A stretch of DNA of 64,000 bases. Origin: Pseudomonas sp. ADAK13. Its GTDB lineage: Bacteria > Pseudomonadota > Gammaproteobacteria > Pseudomonadales > Pseudomonadaceae. The stretch is from NCBI RefSeq assembly GCF_012935715.1, contig NZ_CP052860.1, forward strand, positions 3,224,001 to 3,288,000. The letters run 5' to 3'. This document shows, in pieces, positions 46,231 through 54,591 of the stretch; within the stretch, counting starts at the first letter, position 1, and every line of letters begins with the position of its first letter. The position numbers were made by a program, and so were the translations under genes. Under the pieces are notes generated by a model. That model ran no database searches, had not been told where the DNA came from, and was given only the letters and a program-made list of their open reading frames with translations.

Positions 46231-47172
46231 TCAGGCACGGGCTTCGACGGTCACCCAGTAGCGGGTAAACCGCCGGACCTTGACCGGCAGGCTGACCTGC
46301 AGCAGGTCCAGAATCCGCTCGCTGTCGTCCAGCGGGTAACTGCCGGAGATCAGCAGGTTGGCCACTTGCGGGTCGCAGTTGAGCTGGCCACGGCGATAAC
46401 GGCTCAGTTCGGCGAGGAAATCTTCCAGGCGCATGTGGGCTGCCACGAGCATGCCATCGGCCCAGGCACCGCTGCCGGCATCCGTGGAGCGGGCGGTATC
46501 CCAGCCTTTGCGGGTGAAATTGACCTGATGGGCCTTCTCCACCGACAGCGGCAAACCGCTATAGGTGTTGGGCATCACGTCAACGTGCCCATCAAACACC
46601 GCCAGCTGCGTGTGATCGTTGAACTGCCGCACGTTCAGCCGCGCGGCCTGGGCGCTGAGCAAGCCCTGGGTCGTGATCACCCGCAGCGGGGTGTTGCCGG
46701 GTTTGGCGGTCAGCAGGATTTCGCCTTCGAGCAAGCGGATCAAGCGTTGCTGGCCATCAAAGTGCACATCCACCGCGCTGCCGGTGTTGAGCTGCAACTG
46801 GCTGCCATCGGCCAACTGGAACTTGCGCCGCTGGCCGATGGGGCTGCGGTAATCGGCGCTCAACGGCGGCAGGATATGTTGCTGGCGCAGGCCCCAGGCC
46901 GCTGCCGAGCCGGCGCCGAGGATCAGCAACAGTTTCAGCGCCTGACGGCGGCTGCCGGATTTCGGCGCATTCAACGCGGCGTGAGCCAGGGGCGAGGGCA
47001 TCCCGCGCAACCGCTGGTTGACCCGCTGGATTTGCTCCCAGGCCCGCTGATGTTCGCTGTGGGCGTCCAGCCATTGTTGCCAGGCTGCCTGTTTGCGCGG
47101 GTTGAGCGGGCCCTGCTGCATTTCCATCAGCCAGTGCACCGCTTGTTCGGCGACGTGGGTAGAGAAGCTCAT
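46231..47172 (-). CDS. fecR: FecR-type anti-sigma/signal transducer
   Basis: This 313-residue protein has a DUF4880 N-terminal anti-sigma domain (AVHWLMEMQQGPLNPRKQAAWQQWLDAHSEHQRAWEQIQRVN), a membrane span (about 78-97), a periplasmic FecR domain (PIGQRRKFQLADGSQLQLNTGSAVDV) and a C-terminal STN-binding part (LEDFLAELSRYRRGQLNCDP). It relays receptor status to the sigma factor. Its start overlaps the sigma-factor stop by 4 bases, so translation is coupled. Confidence 0.93.
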   Translation of the reverse strand: MSFSTHVAEQAVHWLMEMQQGPLNPRKQAAWQQWLDAHSEHQRAWEQIQRVNQRLRGMPSPLAHAALNAPKSGSRRQALKLLLILGAGSAAAWGLRQQHILPPLSADYRSPIGQRRKFQLADGSQLQLNTGSAVDVHFDGQQRLIRLLEGEILLTAKPGNTPLRVITTQGLLSAQAARLNVRQFNDHTQLAVFDGHVDVMPNTYSGLPLSVEKAHQVNFTRKGWDTARSTDAGSGAWADGMLVAAHMRLEDFLAELSRYRRGQLNCDPQVANLLISGSYPLDDSERILDLLQVSLPVKVRRFTRYWVTVEARA

Positions 47173-47666
47173 AAGGCGAAGTAGCAGCGCATGGCCGCTT
47201 TATTCAGGTGGCGCTTGACCGTGGCGATGGAGATCCCCAGTTCCGCGCCGATTTGCGCGTAGGTCAGGCCGTCGAGCTGGGACAGCAGGAACGCGCGTTT
47301 AACCACGGGCGCCAGGCCATCCAGCAGTTGGTCCAGCTCCATCAGGGTTTGCAGGATGATTGCTCGCTCTTCCTCCGACGGCGCCACGTGCTCGGGCATT
47401 TGCGCCAGGGCGTCGAGGTAGGCGCGCTCCAGGTCCTGGCGGCGATAATGGTTGAACAGCACGCGCTTGGCGATGGTGGTGAGGAAGGCGCGGGGTTCGA
47501 TCAGCGTCGGGGTTTCCCGTGCTGTGAGCACGCGAATGAAGGTGTCCTGGGCCAGGTCGGCGGCGCTTTCCGGGCAGCCGAGCTTGCGTCGCAACCAGCC
47601 GGTGAGCCAGTGGTGATGGTCTTGGTACAGGACTTCGACGGTGTTGGACGGCTGCAACGCGAACAC
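47169..47666 (-). CDS. fecI: FecI-type ECF sigma factor
   Basis: This 165-residue ECF sigma factor has region 2 (VLYQDHHHWLTGWLRRKLGCPESAADLAQDTFIRVL) and region 4 (VVKRAFLLSQLDGLTYAQIGAELGISIATVKRHLNKAAMRCY). It directs RNA polymerase to the receptor gene once FecR signals. The start is GTG at 47666 with a weak site, and no better start is seen. A weak Fur-like sequence lies upstream at 47690-47708. Confidence 0.92.
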   Translation of the reverse strand: MFALQPSNTVEVLYQDHHHWLTGWLRRKLGCPESAADLAQDTFIRVLTARETPTLIEPRAFLTTIAKRVLFNHYRRQDLERAYLDALAQMPEHVAPSEEERAIILQTLMELDQLLDGLAPVVKRAFLLSQLDGLTYAQIGAELGISIATVKRHLNKAAMRCYFAL

Positions 47667-47689
47667 TCCGGCAGCATGCGCATGCTTTA

Positions 47690-47708
47690 GAGAACAAGAA
47701 TTGTTCGC
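47690..47708 (-). promoter_or_regulatory. Weak Fur-like sequence upstream of fecI
   Basis: GAGAACAAGAATTGTTCGC matches 11 of 19 positions of the Fur consensus and contains an inverted aacaa...ttgtt. It lies just upstream of the fecI start, where iron control of such sigma genes usually operates. The match alone is weak. Confidence 0.4.
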
Positions 47709-47766
47709 ATTGTAGGGCGAGTAGGACGGTTCGGCAATTGCCAGGGATGCGTTCTCTTTTGCTTAT

Positions 47767-47785
47767 GAGAATATTTATCATTAAT
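47767..47785 (+). promoter_or_regulatory. Probable Fur box upstream of the DUF3649-PepSY operon
   Basis: GAGAATATTTATCATTAAT matches 13 of 19 bases of the classical Fur consensus. It lies 32 bases before the DUF3649 start, so the plus-strand iron operon is probably repressed by Fur. Confidence 0.65.
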
Positions 47786-47816
47786 ATTGCGCACTGACGA
47801 TCCTGGCGCCCTGTGC

Positions 47817-48119
47817 ATGAAACGCAAAACCTCACTTCCCGTGTCCTACCGTCTGGCCGTGACTTCGCGCGTGCTGGCGGCGGTGGTCGGCGGTTACCTG
47901 CTGGCCTCGCTGGCCAGCGTGTGCATGACGTTGTGGCTGCCCACCGGCCGCGCCGATGCAGTGATCAGCGGCATGCTCAGTTCGTTTGTCTTCTATCTGT
48001 TGGCGGTGATCTGGTGTTTTGCCTGCCGTACCGCCTGGCGCGCCTGGTTTGGCGTGTTGCTGCCCAGCGCTATTCTGGCCACATTCGCCGGGTTGACGTA
48101 TTGGATGGCGCGCACATGA
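47817..48119 (+). CDS. DUF3649 family membrane protein
   Basis: This 100-residue protein has three hydrophobic spans (VLAAVVGGYLLASLASVCMTLWL, VISGMLSSFVFYLLAVIWCF, WFGVLLPSAILATFAGLTYW). DUF3649 proteins occur beside PepSY reductases in siderophore regions. The ATG at 47817 is taken; the stop overlaps the next start as ATGA. It is the first gene of a likely iron-regulated operon behind the Fur box. Confidence 0.85.
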   Translation: MKRKTSLPVSYRLAVTSRVLAAVVGGYLLASLASVCMTLWLPTGRADAVISGMLSSFVFYLLAVIWCFACRTAWRAWFGVLLPSAILATFAGLTYWMART

Positions 48120-49690
48120 AAGAGGGCTTTCGCCAGGCCATGGCCTGGTTGCACACCTGGGCCGGGCTGATTTTTGGCTGGCTGCTGTTTGCGATTTTTC
48201 TGACGGGCACCTTGTCGTATTTCAAAGACGAAATTACCCACTGGATGCAGCCCGAAGTGCAGGCGCATCCCGTCGACGACGCCCGTAGCCTGGCCGCCGC
48301 CCAAACGTATTTGCAGCAACAGGCGCCCAACGCCGCGCGCTGGTTTATTACCTTGCCGAGCAGCCGTGAGCCGGGTTTGTCGGTGATGTGGCAAGACAAG
48401 GTCGACCCAGGCAAGCGCGGCAACTTCGTCGAAAAACTCCTCGATCCCGTCAGCGGCCAGCAGGTCCAGGCCCGGGAAAGCAGGGGTGGCGAATTCTTCT
48501 ACCGCTTCCACTTCCAGTTGCAAATGCCGTATCCGTGGGGTCGCTGGCTGTCGACTATTGCGGCGATGGTGATGTTGGTGGCGTTGATCACCGGGATCAT
48601 CACCCACAAGAAAATCTTCAAGGACTTCTTCACCTTCCGCCCGCGCAAGGGCCAGCGCTCCTGGCTCGACGGCCACAACGCCGTGGGTGTGCTGGTGCTG
48701 CCATTCCACTTGATGATCACCTACAGCAGCCTGGTGATTTTCATGAGCATGGTGATGCCGGCGAGCATCCTCGCTTCTTACGGCAACGACACCCGGGCGT
48801 TCTTCAATGATGTGTTCCCGGCCACCGACAATGCGCCGGCCCTTGGCCAGCCGGGGCAGTTATTGCCGCTGGGCCCGATGTACGAACAGGCGCGCGAGCA
48901 GTGGGCCGGCGGCCATGTCGGACGGCTGGTGGTGAATAACCCAAGCGACGTGAATGCCTCGGTCAATGTGTTCCGCGCCGGGTCGGATCGCGTGGTGCAC
49001 GACTTTGGCAGCACCGTCTCATTCAACGGCACCACCGGCGAGCTGTTGCGGGTCAGCGGCGAGCAGTCGTTGCCGGCGGCGATCGGCGGCAGCTTCTACG
49101 GCTTGCACATGGGCCATTTCGCTGGCCCGGTATTGCGCTGGTTGTATTTCATCTGCGGCCTGGCGGGCACGGCGATGATCGGCACCGGGCTGGTGATGTG
49201 GCTGGGCAAGCGTCAGCTCAAACACACCAAAACCGGGGTGATGCCGTTTGAACTGCGGCTGGTGGAAGTGCTGAACATCGCCAGCATGTCGGGCTTGATG
49301 ATCGCCATCGCGGTGTTTTTCTGGGCCAATCGTCTGTTGCCGGCAAGCTTTGTCGGGCGCTCGGACTGGGAAGTAAACGCGTTCTTTATTGCCTGGGGCT
49401 TGAGCGTTTTGCACGCCATTGTCCGCCAGGGGCGCCGTGGTTGGATCGAGCAATTGAGCGTGGGCGCGATGTTGTTTATCGGTGTGCCGGTGCTCAACGC
49501 ATTGACCACATCGCAGCACTTGGGTGTGTCGCTGGCCAACGGCGACTGGGCCATGGCCGGCTTCGACCTGACGTGCCTGGGCAGCGGCGTGTTCCTCGCG
49601 TGGGCTGCCTGGAAAATGCAGCACCGACGCGCCCCTCAGCCCAAGGCCGAACGTGCCCGGCCGTTGACCCTCAAGGGCGAGGTGAACTGA
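48116..49690 (+). CDS. PepSY-associated membrane protein, probable siderophore reductase
   Basis: This 524-residue inner-membrane protein has PepSY-type regions and four or more spans: MAWLHTWAGLIFGWLLFAIFLTGTLSYF, LSTIAAMVMLVALITGIITHKKIFKDFF, WLDGHNAVGVLVLPFHLMITYSSLVIF and LRWLYFICGLAGTAMIGTGLVMWLGK. His residues in the spans (HTW, HKK, HNA, HLM) could bind haem. FoxB-like members reduce ferric siderophores in the periplasm. It is flanked by DUF3649 and DUF3325 genes, a widespread trio. The substrate is unknown. Confidence 0.88.
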   Translation: MKEGFRQAMAWLHTWAGLIFGWLLFAIFLTGTLSYFKDEITHWMQPEVQAHPVDDARSLAAAQTYLQQQAPNAARWFITLPSSREPGLSVMWQDKVDPGKRGNFVEKLLDPVSGQQVQARESRGGEFFYRFHFQLQMPYPWGRWLSTIAAMVMLVALITGIITHKKIFKDFFTFRPRKGQRSWLDGHNAVGVLVLPFHLMITYSSLVIFMSMVMPASILASYGNDTRAFFNDVFPATDNAPALGQPGQLLPLGPMYEQAREQWAGGHVGRLVVNNPSDVNASVNVFRAGSDRVVHDFGSTVSFNGTTGELLRVSGEQSLPAAIGGSFYGLHMGHFAGPVLRWLYFICGLAGTAMIGTGLVMWLGKRQLKHTKTGVMPFELRLVEVLNIASMSGLMIAIAVFFWANRLLPASFVGRSDWEVNAFFIAWGLSVLHAIVRQGRRGWIEQLSVGAMLFIGVPVLNALTTSQHLGVSLANGDWAMAGFDLTCLGSGVFLAWAAWKMQHRRAPQPKAERARPLTLKGEVN

Positions 49691-50017
49691 ATGCTGTTGG
49701 CGCTGCTGCTGTGTTACGCAGGGTTTACCACGTTGTGCCTGTCCATGGACCGCCACCATGGCGAACTGCTGCACAGTAAACCCTCGCCCCGTCGGCGTCT
49801 GGGTTTGCGCGTGGGCGGCTGGCTGCTGCTGATCGTCTCGATCTGGCCGGCGGTGCTCGCGGCCGGTTGGAGCCAGGGTTTGGTGGAGTGGTGCGCGGTA
49901 CTGATGCTCAGCGGGTTGCTGCTGGTGTTGCTGTTGCCGTATCGGCCAAGGCTGGCCTTGATTCTGGCGGGCGTCGGCCTGCTGGCCAGCCCGGTTGCGG
50001 CCTTCGCCACCCTTTGA
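49691..50017 (+). CDS. DUF3325 family membrane protein
   Basis: This 108-residue protein has three hydrophobic spans and the DUF3325 start MLLALLLCYAGFTTLCLSMDRHH. It follows the PepSY gene without a gap and completes the DUF3649-PepSY-DUF3325 trio. The function is unknown. Confidence 0.82.
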   Translation: MLLALLLCYAGFTTLCLSMDRHHGELLHSKPSPRRRLGLRVGGWLLLIVSIWPAVLAAGWSQGLVEWCAVLMLSGLLLVLLLPYRPRLALILAGVGLLASPVAAFATL

Positions 50018-50028
50018 GTTCATCCTTG

Positions 50029-50589
50029 ATGATCACCACGCCACCCGAACCCAACGAACAGCACGCAGACGCGGCAGGCGGGCGGGCGCATTTTCTGCAG
50101 GTGTTCCTGTCCCAGCGTTCGCAGATGGAAGCCTTGGTCAGCCGTCGCGTGGGTTGCCGTGCGACGGCGGCGGACCTGGTGCAGGATTTGTTCCTGCGTT
50201 TCTGGCGCCGGCCGCTGGTGCAGGTCGAGGAACTCAGCACCTACTTGCTGCGCTGCGCGGGCAATATCGCCATCGACCACCTGCGCAGCGAAGGCGCCCG
50301 GGTGCGCAGCAGTGAAGGCTGGCTGCCCGAGCAGCAGGATAACCAGGGTTCCGAACCCCAGGCTGCGCTGGAAGCGGGCAATGACTTGCGCCATGTCGAA
50401 GCAGCCTTGCGCAGCCTGCCGGAACGGACCCGGCAGATTTTCCTGCTCAACCGCATCCATGGCCGCAAGTACGCGGAAATCGCCAAGGCCATGGGGCTGT
50501 CCCAAAGTGCCGTGGAAAAACATATGATGCGTGCCCTCGAAGCCTGCAAGGCCAGCCTTCGTGACCCATCGCCAAGGAAAGCACCGTGA
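50029..50589 (+). CDS. ECF sigma factor, FecI family
   Basis: This 186-residue sigma factor has region 2 (FLSQRSQMEALVSRRVGCRATAADLVQDLFLRFWRRP) and region 4 (ALRSLPERTRQIFLLNRIHGRKYAEIAKAMGLSQSAVEKHMMRALEACK). It lies 11 bases after DUF3325 and its stop overlaps the FecR start (GTGA). It is a second iron-type sigma factor in the window, about 2.4 kb from fecI but in a different operon. The ATG at 50029 gives a normal family length. Confidence 0.92.
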   Translation: MITTPPEPNEQHADAAGGRAHFLQVFLSQRSQMEALVSRRVGCRATAADLVQDLFLRFWRRPLVQVEELSTYLLRCAGNIAIDHLRSEGARVRSSEGWLPEQQDNQGSEPQAALEAGNDLRHVEAALRSLPERTRQIFLLNRIHGRKYAEIAKAMGLSQSAVEKHMMRALEACKASLRDPSPRKAP

Positions 50590-51575
50590 ATTCCACTGCC
50601 AGCGTCACCCCGACGCCCGACCAGGAACAGGCCGCACTGGCGTGGCTGAGTCTGTTGCACGACCAGCCCTGCAGCGGCGACCAGGCCACCTTCAGCCGTT
50701 GGCTGCGGGCCGACCCGGCGCACGTGGAGGCCTACGCCCAGGCCCAGGTGCTGTGGGAACTGAGTGAAGTGCCGGCGAGAAAGTTGGCCGGTGAGGACGC
50801 CTTGGCGTTGCAAGGCTACTTGAGCGCGATGAACACCTCGAAGCGCTCCAGCGTGCGGCGTTGGTCCGGCGCGCTGGCGATGGCCGCCTGCCTGCTTGTG
50901 ATGCTCTCGATGGGGGCCGGGTGGCAGCCGTCGCGCTGGGTCGATGACTTCGGTGCCGATTACGTCACCGCGCCGGGGGAGGTGAAGACCGTCACCCTGG
51001 CCGACCAAAGCCAGGTCACTCTGGACGCGGACAGCGCCATCGCCGTGGATTTCAAGCATGGCGAGCGCCATGTCCAGTTGCGCCGTGGCGCCGGCTTTTT
51101 CAGCGTGACCCACACCGGCGAGTCCTTTGTGGTCGAGGCCGGCAGTGGCGAAGCGCGGGTGCTGGGCACGCAATTCGAAGTGCGCCTGCAGCCGGCGGGC
51201 GCCCAGGTGACGGTGTTGTCCGGGCGGGTCGGCGTGACGCCGTCCAAAGATGGCCAGCAACAGATTCTGACGGCCGGCCAGCAAGTGGCCTACGCCGATG
51301 GTGTCGCCGATGAGCTGCACGCGGTCGACAGCGAATCGCGACTGACCTGGCGTGACGGTTGGCTCAATTATTACAAGGCGCCCCTGGCCGATGTGGTGCA
51401 AGACCTCGGTCGTTACTACCCCGGGCGTATTCTCCTGCTCAATGACGACCTCGCCGCCCGGCGTGTCAGCGGCAGTTTCCCGAGCAAGGACCCCCAGGCG
51501 GTGCTCAATGCCCTGCAGGCGGTGTTGGGGTTCGAACAACACTCGCTGCTCGGTCGGATGATCGTATTGCGCTAG
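50586..51575 (+). CDS. FecR-family anti-sigma factor
   Basis: This 329-residue protein has the DUF4880 region (AALAWLSLLHDQPCSGDQATFSRWLRADPAHVEAYAQAQVLWE, about 14-58), a membrane span (about 96-115, GALAMAACLLVMLSMGAGW) and a periplasmic FecR domain (about 125-330: APGEVKTVTLADQSQVTLDADSAIAVDF, LGTQFEVRLQPAG, VSGSFPSKDPQAVLNALQAVLG). The start is GTG, overlapping the sigma gene. Its partner would be a receptor with an STN domain, but the adjacent receptor has none. Confidence 0.92.
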   Translation: MNSTASVTPTPDQEQAALAWLSLLHDQPCSGDQATFSRWLRADPAHVEAYAQAQVLWELSEVPARKLAGEDALALQGYLSAMNTSKRSSVRRWSGALAMAACLLVMLSMGAGWQPSRWVDDFGADYVTAPGEVKTVTLADQSQVTLDADSAIAVDFKHGERHVQLRRGAGFFSVTHTGESFVVEAGSGEARVLGTQFEVRLQPAGAQVTVLSGRVGVTPSKDGQQQILTAGQQVAYADGVADELHAVDSESRLTWRDGWLNYYKAPLADVVQDLGRYYPGRILLLNDDLAARRVSGSFPSKDPQAVLNALQAVLGFEQHSLLGRMIVLR

Positions 51576-51581
51576 GTACAG

Positions 51582-51608
51582 AGCGCTACGCTGCAATGGC
51601 GTAGCGCT
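51582..51608 (+). terminator. Hairpin after the FecR gene
   Basis: Arms agcgctacg / cgtagcgct enclose a 9-base loop, 7 bases after the stop. No T run follows, so it may act as an attenuator or RNA-processing site rather than a full terminator. Confidence 0.4.
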
Positions 51609-51706
51609 GTCATTACTTGCACCGATTTCCCTTGAAAGTCCCCCAGCCTTGGCACATCCGTGTTTGCGGACCTTTCATTTAACCTTCATCGCAATCGCCA
51701 AAACCT

Positions 51707-51722
51707 GTAACCAAATCGTTAC
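51707..51722 (+). promoter_or_regulatory. Inverted repeat GTAAC-N6-GTTAC upstream of the TonB receptor gene
   Basis: A symmetrical pair of pentamers lies 127 bases before the receptor start, in a 273-base gap that shows no gene. It could be an operator for a dedicated regulator; the binding protein is unknown. Confidence 0.3.
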
Positions 51723-51848
51723 GTGATGCACGGATGATCCTCGGATTCCTGAGCAGGTGGTCAGGAAGATTGGCGGCGCTGTTCACCCGGCCGAAATCGC
51801 CAATACCTCCCCCATAACAACAGATAGATGCATGTAAGGGATCTACTC

Positions 51849-54089
51849 GTGACCTACAACAAACTCTATGCCCTGCTTTTAGCATCGGGCCTGGGCGGCT
51901 TTGCGCCGCTGGTTTTGGCAGACGACTCCCAGGACGTCGGTTCGGTGCACGTCGCCGGCGAACGTACCCTGGGTACCGGCCACATGATTCAGGAAGAAAG
52001 TGCCAAGGCCCGGTCCACCGTGACCAAGGAAGCCATGGACGAAATGTCCCCGACGGCCAACGCCATCGACAAGCTCAAGTACACGCCAGGCATCAACGTT
52101 TCCAACGATGACGCCAGCGGCATGAGCGGCACCAGCTTCACCATGCGCGGCATGAACTCCGACCAGGTCGGGGTTTCCATGGACGGCGTACCGATCAACG
52201 ACTCCGGCAGTTATGGCGTGTACGCCAACCAGTTGGGCGACCCGGAAAACGTCGGCGAAGTGTTTGTCACCCAAGGCTCCTCTGAAGCGGACGGCCCGCA
52301 CATCGGTTCCAGCGGCGGCAACATCGGCATGGTCACGATCCGGCCGACCAAAGAGCCAGGGTTATTCGTCAAGCAGTCCATGGGCTCGAACAACCTGACA
52401 AAGTCCTTCGCCCGCATCAACACCGGCGACCTGGGCGGCTTCAAGACCTGGGTGTCGGCCTCTCACACCGAGGGCGACAAGTGGCGCGGCAAGGGCACCC
52501 TGCGCGGCGACAAGGTGGAGTGGAGCACGCTGTTCGAAGACGACAACGGCAACACCAGCAACTTCACCATGAAGTACAACACCCAGGAAAACTACAACTA
52601 CAACACCCTGAGCAAGAGCCAGTTCCAGCAACAGGGTCGCCGTCTGGATTACGCGGAAACGCCGGTCTACAAGAACGGCTTGCTGTCGTCCTCCTACAAG
52701 CTCAACCGCAACCCGTTCGAAAGTGTCATGACCACCTTCACCCAGCGTTGGCGCCTGCGTGATGACCTGGCCCTGACGGTTGCGCCTTACTACTACTGGG
52801 GCAACGGCGGCAGCTTCAGCGGCCAGACCGCGACCAACCTGGGGCCGAAGTCCGACAAGGCCGGCAACTACGACCTGAGCAATCTCAAGTCGGCCAACTA
52901 CTATCGCCCTTCATGGACCGAGACCTGGCGCCCTGGCGTTACCGTCAAAATGAAATGGGACATCAACGAGGAGCACAGCCTGGACTACGGCTACTGGTAC
53001 GAGCGCGCTCGCCAGCGCCAGACCCAGCCGTATATCGGGATCAACAGCGAGGGGGCACCGGACGACGTCTGGGGCGATTACAACAGCGGCGGCCAGGTGG
53101 TCGACAAGAACGGCAAGACTGTCCAGGGTCGTCATCAATACACCGTCACCCCGGCCCAGAAACTGTGGGTGCAGGACAGCTGGCAAGCCACGCCAGACCT
53201 GAGCTTTGTCGGCGGCCTGGCGTACCAGTACGTCGAGCGTGACGGCGACAACCTCGGCAGCCTGTACGACAAGCCGGAAAAACGTAACGCCCGCTACCAT
53301 CAGTTCCTGCCGAACTTCAGTGCCAAGTACCAGGTCGACGAGAGCAACCAGGCGTTCTACAACGTCACCCGCAACATGCGTACCCCGCAGAACTACGTGC
53401 TGTACAACAAGGGTGACTCCCTCAACCTCAACCCCGAGTTGAGCTGGAACCAGGAGCTGGGCTGGCGCTACACCGAAGAGAAAATGGCCCTGAGCGCCAC
53501 CCTGTTCTACATCACCTTCAAGGACCGTCAGCTGTCGACCACCGACTTGAACGGTGACTACGTGATGGCCAACGTGGGTGACGTGACCAACAAAGGCCTG
53601 GAGCTGGAGTGGAGCGGCCTGCTTCCGTACAACTTCAACTATTACGCGTCGTACACCTACACCAAGTCCGAGCAGCAAGACGACTTTGTCAGCAAGAACG
53701 TACTGTTGCCGACCAAGGGCAACCAGTTGGCCAACGTCCCGGAGAACATGTTGAACCTGGTATTCGGGTATGACGACAAGCGCTACTACGGCAACATTGC
53801 CGGCAAGTACGTCGGTGCGTTCTACGGCGACTTGACCAACAACGAGAAAATCTCCGGGCGCACGGTGTTTGACCTCAACGCCGGTATTTACCTGCCGGTG
53901 GACAAAAAGGTCTTCAAGTCGGCCGCGCTGCGGTTCTCGATGCTCAACGTGTTCGACAAGGAATACCTGAGCTCGGCGCGTACCGTGTCGTTCAACTCGG
54001 CGCCGGTGAATGGCCTGGCGGCCAGTTCGGCGTACTACAACGTGGGCGAAGAGCGTACGGCGATGGTTTCCCTGGAGGCCAATTTCTAA
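51849..54089 (+). CDS. TonB-dependent receptor without STN domain
   Basis: The 746-residue product starts (GTG) MTYNKLYALLLASGLGGFAPLVLADD, a clear signal peptide, with AAGGGAT eight bases before. The plug follows directly (about 50-180: KEAMDEMSPTANAIDKLKYTPGINVSNDDASGMSGTSFTMRGMNSDQVGVSMDGVPIND), then the barrel, ending in MVSLEANF. There is no N-terminal signalling domain. An ATG at 51828 is the alternative start but has no ribosome site. The ligand is unknown; by position it should be an iron siderophore or haem-like compound. Confidence 0.9.
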   Translation: MTYNKLYALLLASGLGGFAPLVLADDSQDVGSVHVAGERTLGTGHMIQEESAKARSTVTKEAMDEMSPTANAIDKLKYTPGINVSNDDASGMSGTSFTMRGMNSDQVGVSMDGVPINDSGSYGVYANQLGDPENVGEVFVTQGSSEADGPHIGSSGGNIGMVTIRPTKEPGLFVKQSMGSNNLTKSFARINTGDLGGFKTWVSASHTEGDKWRGKGTLRGDKVEWSTLFEDDNGNTSNFTMKYNTQENYNYNTLSKSQFQQQGRRLDYAETPVYKNGLLSSSYKLNRNPFESVMTTFTQRWRLRDDLALTVAPYYYWGNGGSFSGQTATNLGPKSDKAGNYDLSNLKSANYYRPSWTETWRPGVTVKMKWDINEEHSLDYGYWYERARQRQTQPYIGINSEGAPDDVWGDYNSGGQVVDKNGKTVQGRHQYTVTPAQKLWVQDSWQATPDLSFVGGLAYQYVERDGDNLGSLYDKPEKRNARYHQFLPNFSAKYQVDESNQAFYNVTRNMRTPQNYVLYNKGDSLNLNPELSWNQELGWRYTEEKMALSATLFYITFKDRQLSTTDLNGDYVMANVGDVTNKGLELEWSGLLPYNFNYYASYTYTKSEQQDDFVSKNVLLPTKGNQLANVPENMLNLVFGYDDKRYYGNIAGKYVGAFYGDLTNNEKISGRTVFDLNAGIYLPVDKKVFKSAALRFSMLNVFDKEYLSSARTVSFNSAPVNGLAASSAYYNVGEERTAMVSLEANF

Positions 54090-54121
54090 GCCACACACCT
54101 TCCTGGGTGGGAATGGGCTTT

Positions 54122-54209
54122 TGTGGGAGCCGGGCTTGCCCGCGATGCAGGCGCCTCGGTCAGTCAGTTGCACTGAGGTGATGCTATCGCAGGCAAGCCA
54201 GCTCCCACA
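54122..54209. repeat. REPIN
   Basis: Inverted units tgtgggagccgggcttgccc / agctcccaca around a spacer with gcctcggtcagtcagttgcactgaggtg. It separates the converging receptor and glutaredoxin genes. Confidence 0.85.
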
Positions 54210-54240
54210 CAAGCCTGTTCCCACACTGGGTGGGGCTGGA

Positions 54241-54591
54241 TTACTTCAGGGCCGCCATGATCGCTTCCGGGTTGTAGTCCCGAATCAGCGTGCCGTTCAC
54301 GTCCACGAACGGAATCCCGCCACCCCCCAACGCCTCGTACGTCTTGCGCGCCTGGGCGTCCTTCTCGATATCAAACGCCTGGTAGGGAATCCCTTTGGAA
54401 TCCAGAAAGCGCCGGATCTGTTTGCAGTAGCCGCACCACTCGGTGGAATACAGCACCACGCGCGCCGCTGCGCGTGTCTGCTCCGGCACCACCTGGGAGG
54501 GGTTGAACAACCGCTCGATCTTGCCCCAGTTCTGGAAAACCACCACCACCAGCAATACCAGCAGGACTTTCTTCAGAACCCCGCCCAGCAT
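54241..54591 (-). CDS. Membrane-anchored glutaredoxin
   Basis: This 116-residue protein has an N-terminal membrane anchor (LKKVLLVLLVVVVFQNW, about 6-22) and a glutaredoxin domain with the active site C53-G-Y-C56 in STEWCGYCKQI, the cis-Pro in GGIPFVDVNG and a DYNPEAIM end. It is probably held at the inner membrane, with the redox site on one face. Its start overlaps the yejK stop (TGATG), so it is co-translated with yejK. The target is unknown. Confidence 0.88.
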   Translation of the reverse strand: MLGGVLKKVLLVLLVVVVFQNWGKIERLFNPSQVVPEQTRAAARVVLYSTEWCGYCKQIRRFLDSKGIPYQAFDIEKDAQARKTYEALGGGGIPFVDVNGTLIRDYNPEAIMAALK

